Notes under the pieces: generated by a model
Told to the model about the DNA's origin: nothing
The model's input: the letters and a program-made list of their open reading frames with translations, nothing else
The model's database searches: none
Shown here: piece after piece, positions 10,401 through 19,800 of the stretch
Layout: each line of letters opens with the position of its first letter
Position numbering within the stretch: the first letter of the stretch is position 1
From: an uncultured Colwellia sp.
GTDB taxonomy: Bacteria > Pseudomonadota > Gammaproteobacteria > Enterobacterales > Alteromonadaceae
NCBI GenBank assembly: GCA_913058405.1
Contig: CAJXRC010000008.1
Coordinates: 1 to 51,480 of the forward strand
Direction: 5' to 3'
DNA length: 51,480 nucleotides
Position numbers and translations under genes: made by a program

Positions 10401-11357
10401 CGTCAGTGGTGTACTATAAAGACGCAAGCTTCGTTCGGTTTTACCTTTAACGAGTAATAACTGTCCTTGCTCTAAGGTTAACTTTTGTTTTTTATCTTCA
10501 AGTTGCCACTGCACACTGCTATCGGAAAAATTAATTTTTAAGCGACCAATATCACTACTTTTAACATGCAACCAAGCAGAAAAGTTAATATCGGTTTTGG
10601 TTTTATCGTCTTCAAGCACCAAAACATCATCTAACCAAGGAGTAATATCAATCTGGTTAGCTTGTAAATAGATTTGCCCTGTTAGCTCGCTAGCCTCTTT
10701 ACCAAGTAAGTCTAATTTCACTTGCAAATTATTAGAGCTTAAACCATTAAGCACTACACTACCTTCTGCCTGATGGCGCTTACCGGTATTTAACCAACGT
10801 AAGTGATTTAACCTTATACTGCGTGTAATCGCTTCATTACGTACTGTGATTTGACTATCACGGATAGAGAATCGCTTTATACGATTTAAAAAAAGGTCGC
10901 TAATAACTTCGATGTCATCTGCTTCATTATCCTTTTTCATTTTCTCTACAGTATCTTTGCTCTCTTTACCTAGCCATAATTTTTCAGATAAATTAACTCT
11001 AGCGCCTGAGATGAGTAGATCTTTTGAAATTAAATTTCGCTCTGTAAGTGTTCGCCAAAAATCAACTTGCATTTCAAGCTGTTCGATAAATACAGAAGCC
11101 TTTTCTGTTTCAAGCACTTGAACATCGCCAATAATTAAAATTGGTCCTGACCTTTGCCAAGTCATACTTAACGTGCCAATAGCAATATTTGCTTGGGATG
11201 TTTCGTTTAAATAGTTTTGTAGGGGGAGTTTATAATGATGGACGTAGGGTAAAAACAAACGAAAAGCACTAATGACTACCGCTAACAGCACTAACAAAAT
11301 AGCCACTGTTTTATATAGGCGGTTTAGCCAACGGTTTGAAGTACTTACAATGCTCAT
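7395..11357 (-). CDS. yhdP: YhdP, AsmA-like intermembrane phospholipid transporter
   Basis: YhdP is a very large periplasm-spanning AsmA-family protein that, with TamB and YdbH, carries phospholipids to the outer membrane. The 1320-residue length fits the family (about 1270 in E. coli). One N-terminal anchor helix spans about residues 15-36 (TVAILLVLLAVVISAFRLFL). The remainder is a long beta-rich region with recurrent short strands, consistent with a repeating beta-groove fold. The conserved C-terminal AsmA-like part contains LNHLNGTVNGQLDDGYLADVSDSARIFSVLSLQSLVRKL, then a Lys/Glu-rich tail. It lies between rng and nit; the 407 bp gap to rng is unusually long, so it may have its own promoter. 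Confidence 0.94.
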   Translation of the reverse strand: MSIVSTSNRWLNRLYKTVAILLVLLAVVISAFRLFLPYVHHYKLPLQNYLNETSQANIAIGTLSMTWQRSGPILIIGDVQVLETEKASVFIEQLEMQVDFWRTLTERNLISKDLLISGARVNLSEKLWLGKESKDTVEKMKKDNEADDIEVISDLFLNRIKRFSIRDSQITVRNEAITRSIRLNHLRWLNTGKRHQAEGSVVLNGLSSNNLQVKLDLLGKEASELTGQIYLQANQIDITPWLDDVLVLEDDKTKTDINFSAWLHVKSSDIGRLKINFSDSSVQWQLEDKKQKLTLEQGQLLLVKGKTERSLRLYSTPLTLRLNDQKPQQFTVTLAKKANDFSLNLSEIDVAMLTQLAPLIIEKQETRELLSQMTLTGKIEDLFIRNQNNSLQIVTKFSAFNNSFSHGIPGLENVSGYLSFADNYLSVDFNAEQGQLDFDKLFVQAFPYQTLSGQLNAVFDDKGWELTVEELDFLSKEINLSAQVKVEAPIDGEVNLALLANVSNGNAGLVGRYLPLPIMSENLVDYLNAAVVSGRVEDAQVLINGPISHFPFTDGSGIFVVDAELSKSEFKFVENWPAITDFVANLNFTNNSMLITGRGGELTGLDVTGVRAGIADLAEGQILTVDAEIMPTQARYIGDLMNQSPLEDSVGSVLEQLQISDEISGEFHLNLPLNDEEQVLASGLINFDNNRVALQTPRMNFSEVQGQFRFSNDKISTQDLQLKWHGLPIKLDISGMDKADYYDTDINLAAIWQESTWLPFVPKELRRYTQGELPWKGTLSLHEHHQGGFSYSAKFDSELKNTRLLLPVPYQRNDKQENALSVQIDGDIAQSTVVLNYGDKMHFSGVLEHERTAFTRANLMLGEGSMALPGDGFHITTKLAHADFSKWQPLVSNILDSINQPSTDIEQGKLISAEQENSIPLLAKPKRIRGSIGQLSLLGQELNNVSFNLLDKSQWWLLQFNAKETRSQIKIYPDWLAQGLDINAEFLSLPQENKDNDSTPEQISQQPDKAENDIIFAEIPPLRFHCDSCAIGSVNLGEVDVEIKRIDQQTIKFIDFTAKRDKTILNLDGNWLHNDQESTTTLTGNLSVEDVETELKAAGYESIIKDSGAKFDVDLNWDGGLHDFSLNHLNGTVNGQLDDGYLADVSDSARIFSVLSLQSLVRKLTLDFRDIFSDGMFYSSIKGSYQLEQGLLTTDNTKMNGTAGNLFMTGNTNLVTGQLDYDMSYKPNLTSSLPVLAWIATLNPVTFLAGVAIDQVIKSQVVSEFKFELTGTVENPDFQEVNRKSKNISVDTTVPTEDAKQEESIKETLPTSQKDKATDG

Positions 11358-11764
11358 TAAAACTCAGTGTGTCCTATATTTATTATGATGTATTGCCACA
11401 AAGGACATAGCAAACCTATTTAGTAATATCTCACATCGCGAGAATTACAAACTGTGGTGGCTGGCATTAATTGAAATAATGGCTAATAAGGAGAATATGC
11501 TCAGGATAATTGCTCTCGCACTATCTCATAAGGTACTTCCTGTACCGTCTATATTCTCAAATAACACCATCCATGCAGCATCATCAAAATCAATAACAAA
11601 CTTCAAAGCTTTTACTTTGCGGCTTAACGCCTTTGCAGAAATTTATTAGCAAGCTAATAATTAAACAAAATTAACGATATGTAGAAAAACTATAGTTAAT
11701 AAGTTTTTTATTCTCAGCCCTTTAAATTAGCGCTAAGAAAGACGTTAAATTAATGGAATTCATA
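11358..11764. other. 407 bp intergenic region with several inverted repeats
   Basis: No supported gene lies between rng and yhdP. The stretch holds GAGAATAT (11491-11498) with its exact inverse ATATTCTC (11551-11558), an inner hairpin GGTAC/GTACC (11532-11546), and the palindrome TTATTAGC-AA-GCTAATAA (11643-11660). It could be a degenerate dispersed repeat, a 3' UTR structure of rng, or the yhdP leader; I cannot decide between these. Confidence 0.5.
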
Positions 11765-13222
11765 TCACATCATAACAACGTCAAATTGTTCTTGATTATA
11801 CATGGGTTCGGCTTGCACTTTAATCAACTTACCAATAAAAACTTCAACTTCAGCCAAGTTATGGTATTCATCATTAATCAGTGAATTACTTACGGCAGTT
11901 GACGCATAAACGGTGAATTTATCTGCATCATGAGCACGATTTACCCGTACTATTTCTCTGAGTATTTCAAAACAAACAGTTTCTACAGTTTTTAGATGAC
12001 CACGGCCAGTACAAAGAGGGCATTCACCACACAATACGTGCTCTAAGCTTTCACGGGTTCTTTGTCGTGTCATTTCAACTAAACCAAGTGCCGAAAAACC
12101 ATGAAGACTATATTTAACCTTATCTTTGCTCATTGCCATATCTAGACTGTGTAATACACGACGTTTATGATCGTCATTATGCATATCTATAAAATCAACA
12201 ATAATAATACCACCAAGGTTTCTTAACCTCAGTTGTCTAGCAATAACTTGTGTCGCTTCAATATTAGTACTAAATATGGTGTCAGCTAAATTACGATGAC
12301 CAACAAAAGCACCAGTATTGATATCAATGGTCGTCATTGCTTCAGTTTGATCAATGATCAAGTAACCACCTGATTTAAGCTCAATTTTACGATGTAAAGC
12401 TCGCTGAATTTCACGTTCAACAGAAAACAAGTCAAAAATAGGCAACTCGCCTGGATAATATTCTAATAGTGGTGTTAACTCAGGAACAAATTCTTCCGTA
12501 AATACGGTTAATTCTTGAAAAGTCAGATTAGAGTCAATACGAATACGCTCAAGCTTGATACCAACAAAATCTCTTAACACTCTGAAAGATAAAGAGAGAT
12601 CTTGGTAAAGAGGTAAGTTTGTTTGCTTACGTTGTTTGCGCGCTAACACCTTATGCCATACTCGTCGTAAAAACTCAGCGTCATGTTGCAGATCTAACTC
12701 ATCAGCACCTTCGCCTGCAGTACGAACAATAAATCCTTGTTGCTCATCACAATACGGAGTAACAATATCTTTTAAGCGATCTCGCTCTTTAGGGTTTTCA
12801 ATACGTAATGATATACCCGCATGTTGAGAGTTAGGCATGAGTACGAGATAACGTGAGGCAATAGTAATATCTGTGGTTAAACGTGCTCCTTTAGAGCCAA
12901 GCGGGTCTTTAACCACTTGCACCATGATGTGTTGACCTTCATGTACTAAAGATCGAATGTCAGGTACTTGATCCGTTTCTTCTTTTAAAATGAGTTTGGT
13001 ATTAATATCTGAGGCGTGTAAAAATGCTGCTTTTTCAAGGTTAATATCTACAAAAGCTGCTTGCATACCTGGTAATACACGAATAACTTTTCCTAAATAG
13101 ATGTTACCAACAATGCCACGTTTTGCTTGTCGTTCTACATGTACTTCTTGCAGCGATCCATTTTCAATCAAAGCAACACGTGTTTCGCTAGGAGTAACAT
13201 TGATCAATAATTCAGCACTCAT
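11765..13222 (-). CDS. rng: Ribonuclease G
   Basis: RNase G (CafA) is the RNase E-family endoribonuclease that matures the 16S rRNA 5' end and cleaves some mRNAs. The 485-residue length is standard. An S1-like RNA-binding domain occupies about 38-128 (RGIVGNIYLGKVIRVLPGMQAAFVDI), followed by the RNase H/5'-sensor core. The metal-binding aspartates are in TTIDINTGAF (about 303) and IIIVDFIDM (about 346). The zinc-link CGECPLC is near residue 405. It lacks the long C-terminal degradosome scaffold of RNase E. maf lies immediately upstream (22 bp), the conserved mreBCD-maf-rng order. Confidence 0.97.
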   Translation of the reverse strand: MSAELLINVTPSETRVALIENGSLQEVHVERQAKRGIVGNIYLGKVIRVLPGMQAAFVDINLEKAAFLHASDINTKLILKEETDQVPDIRSLVHEGQHIMVQVVKDPLGSKGARLTTDITIASRYLVLMPNSQHAGISLRIENPKERDRLKDIVTPYCDEQQGFIVRTAGEGADELDLQHDAEFLRRVWHKVLARKQRKQTNLPLYQDLSLSFRVLRDFVGIKLERIRIDSNLTFQELTVFTEEFVPELTPLLEYYPGELPIFDLFSVEREIQRALHRKIELKSGGYLIIDQTEAMTTIDINTGAFVGHRNLADTIFSTNIEATQVIARQLRLRNLGGIIIVDFIDMHNDDHKRRVLHSLDMAMSKDKVKYSLHGFSALGLVEMTRQRTRESLEHVLCGECPLCTGRGHLKTVETVCFEILREIVRVNRAHDADKFTVYASTAVSNSLINDEYHNLAEVEVFIGKLIKVQAEPMYNQEQFDVVMM

Positions 13223-13244
13223 AAATGTCCCTTATTTCAATAAA

Positions 13245-13874
13245 TTATTTCGTCTGAATACTGCCAATAAAACCAGCGGTAGCCAGTAATTGAGCGGTTT
13301 CATAAAGTGGTAAACCAACAACAGCTGAATAACTACCGTTAATGGTTTTAACAAATTGTCCGGCAATACCCTGTATACCGTAGCTGCCTGCCTTATCCTG
13401 GGGTTCACCTGTCAACCAGTAGGCCGAAATTTCAGCCTTTGTTAATGTCTTAAAAGTGACTTCAGTCGTAACAACCTGCCCTTTCATGCCCTCTTCACTC
13501 GCAAGTGCAATAGCCGTTAAAACTTGATGTTGGTTGTTTGATAATAAAGATAAGGTGTTAATGCACTCTGCTAGGTTCTCTGGCTTACCGAGTATTTTGC
13601 CATTAAATACCACACTGGTATCTGAACCTAAGACATAACTGTTTGCTCGTTCTGCTTCAGGTAATAAATTGAGAACATGTTTAGCTTTCTGTTCAGCTAA
13701 ACGTAATACGTAGCCATATGCGGTTTCATCACTCCCTACCGTTTCATCGATATCACTTGCTTGAACAGAGAATTGAAAGCCCAACTGTGCTAATAACTCT
13801 CTTCGTCTAGGTGATTGTGAGGCTAATATCAGCTTTGGACTGGTCTTTGTCGAGTTAACTATTTTGTTAGTCAT
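13245..13874 (-). CDS. maf: Maf-family nucleoside triphosphate pyrophosphatase (dTTP/UTP type, YhdE)
   Basis: Maf proteins hydrolyse non-canonical or excess nucleotides to monophosphates; the YhdE subgroup prefers dTTP, UTP and modified pyrimidines. The 209-residue sequence carries the family signature LILASQSPRRRELLAQLG at about 15-32, then SDIDET, VLGSDTSVVFNGKILGKPEN with the catalytic Asp, and DKAGSYGIQGIAGQFV. The subgroup is assigned from position next to mreD/rng and from overall resemblance to YhdE, so substrate preference is inferred. The 46 bp spacing to mreD suggests one transcript. Confidence 0.93.
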   Translation of the reverse strand: MTNKIVNSTKTSPKLILASQSPRRRELLAQLGFQFSVQASDIDETVGSDETAYGYVLRLAEQKAKHVLNLLPEAERANSYVLGSDTSVVFNGKILGKPENLAECINTLSLLSNNQHQVLTAIALASEEGMKGQVVTTEVTFKTLTKAEISAYWLTGEPQDKAGSYGIQGIAGQFVKTINGSYSAVVGLPLYETAQLLATAGFIGSIQTK

Positions 13875-13920
13875 AAAATTATTTACTACTGTTATAGCTA
13901 GCCCTTAAAAAAGTGAAGAG

Positions 13921-14400
13921 TTAAGCAATGCGGAAGTGACGGCGAACACGACGTAATAATAAAAACACCCATGGCCAAAGCACAATTGTAGTTATTACTG
14001 GGTATAAATAGTTAGGTAAAAATACAACATCACTTAAAAAGCGTTGTAACCAAAATACAACTAAATGGTATTGCGCTGAAAGTACACCAATAATAAGGGC
14101 TTGTTGCCAAACCGAGAAATTTCTAATTTTTTGAAAATTAACCACTACAATATAAACAGACAAAGCCATCGCACAAGCATGAACACCCAGCACAGAGCCG
14201 AGAAGTACATCAAGAATAAAACCCATGACCCAGGCAGTAACAATATTCACTTTATTGGGTAATGCTAAACACCAATAGACCAAAACAATTAAGACCCAAT
14301 CAGGGCGAAAAGCATCAACGCTCAATGGCATAGGCGTAATACTTGCCATCAATGCAATTAATAGCGTGAGTAAAATAATAAAGCCATTATTGCTAAACAT
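13921..14400 (-). CDS. mreD: MreD rod-shape-determining membrane protein
   Basis: MreD is a small polytopic inner-membrane protein of the elongasome, linking MreB and MreC to peptidoglycan synthesis. The 159-residue product has about five hydrophobic helices, including FIILLTLLIALMASITPMPL at the N-terminus and the typical FRPDWVLIVLVYWCLALPNKV and GFILDVLLGSVLGVHACAMALSVYIV. Its start overlaps the mreC stop by one base, which suggests translational coupling. Confidence 0.95.
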   Translation of the reverse strand: MFSNNGFIILLTLLIALMASITPMPLSVDAFRPDWVLIVLVYWCLALPNKVNIVTAWVMGFILDVLLGSVLGVHACAMALSVYIVVVNFQKIRNFSVWQQALIIGVLSAQYHLVVFWLQRFLSDVVFLPNYLYPVITTIVLWPWVFLLLRRVRRHFRIA

Positions 14401-15275
14401 TATGATTTATCTCCCGCTGCTTTATTGGTACTTTTAGGCGATGCAGTTTTGGCGGTTTCATCTTTAGAAAGCAGCAACATATAACGTAATCGATCAATTT
14501 GCGCTACTGGTTCACTATAAATAGTCGCAAATTCTCGTGACTCATCTGCACGCACTAAAACAACACGAGAAACAGGATAACCTTCAGGGTACTTACCGCC
14601 TAAACCAGAAGTGACCAATAAATCGCCTTCTTTTACATCGGCACTATGTGGAACAAAATTATGAATAAGACGATCAATTTGACCACTGCCCGAAGCTATG
14701 AGTCTTAAACCATTTCGTTGAATACGTACAGGAATAGCGTGAGATATATCGCTAATAAGGATCACCCGAGAGCTGCTGACTCCGACATGTAATATTTGGC
14801 CAACAATACCTTTTTCATCAAGTACAGGCTGCCCTTCGTAAACACCGTCAGTGGCACCACGGTTAATCACTACTTGATGAGAATAAGGATCACTATCAAC
14901 AGATAATATTTCAGCAAACATTTTTGTTACTTCACCACGAACGGGGGAAGAAAGTAATGAACGTAATCGTTCATTCTCTTGGCGTACAATACTTAACTGC
15001 ATCACCTGTTCATGAAAGAATAATTCATTTTCTCGAAAATTTTGATTTTCTTCCATCAGCTGCTGACGAATAACTATATTTTCTGAAGCCCAAGTCATCA
15101 TTTGCTTGGGTGCATTAGCCATGTATTGCAGCGGACTAACGAGGGATTGTAAATAACCACGGGCTGTTTCAAAACTCGCCATTTTATGGTCGAAAAAAAT
15201 CAAGGCCACCGAACAGCAAAGCACCAAGATAAGTCGGTGCGCTGGGGATGTGCCTTGATTAAAAATTGGGTTCAT
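14400..15275 (-). CDS. mreC: MreC rod-shape-determining protein
   Basis: MreC is the bitopic periplasmic scaffold of the elongasome that interacts with PBP2/RodA. The 291-residue protein has one membrane helix at about 14-30, a coiled-coil (about 60-105, IVIRQQLMEENQNFRENELFFHEQVMQLSIVRQENERLRSLL) and then two beta domains with DPYSHQVVINRGATDGVYEGQPVLDEKGIVGQI and LLVTSGLGGKYPEGYPV. The C-terminus is short and Lys/Ser rich. A 218 bp gap separates it from mreB, unusually large for this operon and containing a dispersed palindromic repeat. Confidence 0.96.
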   Translation of the reverse strand: MNPIFNQGTSPAHRLILVLCCSVALIFFDHKMASFETARGYLQSLVSPLQYMANAPKQMMTWASENIVIRQQLMEENQNFRENELFFHEQVMQLSIVRQENERLRSLLSSPVRGEVTKMFAEILSVDSDPYSHQVVINRGATDGVYEGQPVLDEKGIVGQILHVGVSSSRVILISDISHAIPVRIQRNGLRLIASGSGQIDRLIHNFVPHSADVKEGDLLVTSGLGGKYPEGYPVSRVVLVRADESREFATIYSEPVAQIDRLRYMLLLSKDETAKTASPKSTNKAAGDKS

Positions 15276-15395
15276 AAAAAGTTACAGGCTAGATGTGTAT
15301 GGCTTAGTGTTTTAAAAGGTTATAGCTCAAAAATATAGCACCATAACTCTCAAATAATGTATATCTAGTTTCAATCAACTATTTATTCATAGGCA

Positions 15396-15471
15396 TTTAG
15401 CTCAATTACAAGGCAATAGCACAGAGTTGACGTTAGTCAATGAGTACTATTAACGCCGTAATTGCGCAAAA
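15396..15471. repeat. Dispersed palindromic repeat, copy A (mreB-mreC spacer)
   Basis: This stretch matches 45879-45944 over 66 bases with nine mismatches, including the shared core GAGTTGACG.TAGTCAATGAG. The ends are inverted: TTTAGCTCAATTAC versus GTAATTGCGCAAAA pair at 12 of 14 positions. Both copies have the same orientation and both sit between co-directional genes of one operon. Confidence 0.75.
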
Positions 15472-15493
15472 TGACACAGAAGAAAAATTGATT

Positions 15494-16845
<1,352 letters not shown>

Positions 16846-19800
16846 TTAGCGAGAAATTTCACGTTGATAAATAATGCGATCATTACCTCGATAAATGCCA
16901 AAGGTTAATGTTGACGTTGGATTGTTGGTGAAGCTACCATCATCATTCCAATCATACTGTAGCCAAGGCGGTACTTGATATTCAAGTTCAAGTGAGCCCA
17001 CATTACTTGCACCCGGTGCAGAAAACAGTAACCATCGATATAGGCCACTAACAAAGCTTTCATTTTCATCCGCAAAGCTAGCATCGGTATCACTAGGGGA
17101 AAGGCTATCATCGCTAATATTATCAACTAAACGGTAATCCCATAAATTTAACCCCGCATCGCCAATAGCACCAGAAGGTATCTCTTTATCACCAACAGTT
17201 GGTACGAGACAGCTTTCCTTATCGTTAGTAATGAAACTACTACCATCAAAATGCTGAATAACCATGGTTACCGGCAACTGTGAGGTTTCTGGACCATAAC
17301 TGTTTTCGAGTAGCCAACGTCCAAAACGTACTTCAACGGTATTATCAAAAGCACTAACATCTGGAGGAGTAGCACCTAGCTGATAGAAGTGAGGGTTTTG
17401 AAAGTAATCAGTACCGCCAGATGATGGCTTAAAGGTGACATCATCAGAATCTATAAATTCACTAAGGGGTAATTCAAAATCTGCATTAAAAGGTGCAACT
17501 TCACTTGCTGAATTACGAATATAAACAAAGTGATGTTGTTCTGGCAGCTGGTACGTTAAGACTCCACCACTTGCAGTAACTATAACTCCAGTACCATTGA
17601 CATTCCCTATTAAAGGCAACCCCGCAGTTGAAGGCCCAGTAAAGGTTATTTTATTCTTAGAGGTAACTGTTTCATTATCTACGTTAAGTAACTTAGCAAA
17701 GTCACCAATATAGTTAACTGTTTTTACTCCGTCGCTATTATGTGCGGTAATAGTTAAAACTGGTTCAATCAAGTATCTAATAGTTCCTTCATTACTTGTA
17801 AGCTGCCCAGTGTAAACCCAATCAAGCATATTACAGGTGAGTGGATGATTATTATCATGATTTGCGGTAAGACTACCTTGGTTGTCATCTTCAATTATTT
17901 GTACAAAGTGATCAGGAATAAAACGGCCGACATAGGGTTCGCTTCCTACAACATCGTCAGCTCCTAGATAACTATTATCTGTTAAATTTGCACTGAAACT
18001 AATGATACCTACTTCTGAATATGTCATATCATCATTAGTGGCTATACCTTGTTCAGCATTGCTACCAGCTGAAAAGGTATCAAAAGTTAGGTTAGTTAAA
18101 TTCCCTAAAACACCAGAAATAGGCATTGTAGACGCGTCAGGGAGTACCATATTCGGTGATATTTTTGCTGTTTCAGGCGCTTGCTCATTACCGAAGTTCT
18201 TGGTGATTGGGTTATTAGAAAGATCTGTATCATTATCGGCTTGCCACTGAACCGCTTTCAATACGGTAGAAAACTCTTCACCTGCTGCAATAAACTTAGT
18301 TCCTGCTGCGGTTTCCGCTTTAGGGTTGCCAACGACATCAATAAAAAAACCAAAAGGTCGAACAACAAACTCATTAGATGAACCAAGCATATAATTACCA
18401 CTTGGATCGCCATTTTCATCTGAAATGTTATATCGAGCATGGAGCTGAACTTTACCCGCATCAGGATAAGTGAAAATAAACTCTGCACTGTTCACCGTAT
18501 CATCACTAAAATCTAAATTTACTGAGCTGTATGAAAGAGCTGAATCTTTATTGATAGTAGTTATATCATCGGTTGTAATTAAATTATTTATAGCCACTTG
18601 ACTGCCAGCACACGCAATAGGATCGACACAAGTAGCGGCCATTTCAATCGCAGTCGTATCAATAAAAGCTGCTTGACAAGCTCCTGTGTCAGGATTCTTT
18701 TCAATCGCTTGAATCTTCAATGTGTTTGATGGCTTTGCAGATACTTGTGTGGGTATAGGGTTAGTTTCTACATTTTCAAAAAATCTAAAACCTGTATCTG
18801 CAAAAACAATATCACAGAGGTTAGGATTACCACCGACACAAACTGTAGGACTAATTGACGAAATAGATTCATTTATAACACCTAAAGTTAATGTATCTGC
18901 CGTTGTTTGACTCAAACTTACCGTTGTACTTCCAACAAAGGAGAGTGCTTCTTGTGTGACACTATCAGTTTGAAAATCTAAGGAAACTGACACATTACTC
19001 AGAGGAGAACAGACATCGTTAGTACAAGCTTTAATTGTGACAGTTTCGGGAGCGCAAGTTAAGCCATTACCATTATGCTCAATTTGATAGTGATCAATTA
19101 TCGGCCCAGTACAGCTATTAGTAAAATCTTTAAAAGTACCACCCAACGCCAAACCACCAGCGCGTTCATTTATGTGGTTAGTATCCATATCCCTATCACC
19201 GTCTTCCACTATGCTAAACCCAACATTTGTAGCTGTAATAGAGCAACGTTTAAGCCAACCACCATCTGAACCCGCCCGAGTATTTTGACTGGCAATAACG
19301 AGGGGATTGGAGTTGTAATCATCAAGTTCAACGACTCGACAAGTATTGATACCCCTGACATTATTATCGCTTCTAAAAGACTCATAAGTAATGTCATTTG
19401 TTAACTGTCCATCGAAGCCAGGCGTGATGGCGATATACCCTATGGTTTCATTGTTAGTGATAGTACCTGAGTTGGTTTCGCCTCGCTCTAAAGCCATCTG
19501 AAACGAATTGTTGTTTACGCTTCTAATAGTCGTCGCTAAAAAGGGCTCTGAATAAGGGAAAGGGCCTGATGAATGATTGTTATTAGGCTCATTATTCATG
19601 GTTTGAATAGAAGCAATTATGGCGGGTGATTGAGAAAACCCTAAATCGGCAGTCGATATAGTATCCCAACCTCGGCTATTACCACTAAATTCTCTGCCTT
19701 GAAATGTTTTAGTGTTCAAGCTGCTTACCCGCATTTTTGCGCCACCATCTAAGTCATAATCTCCCTCGACTATCGCTAAAAAATCGATAGTTTGAGGGAG

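Noticed and set aside
11491-11560. Third copy of the MITE-like element
   Set aside because: A short AGAATATG..CTCAG resemblance to part of 46439-46704 exists, but terminal repeats are absent and the match is too short.
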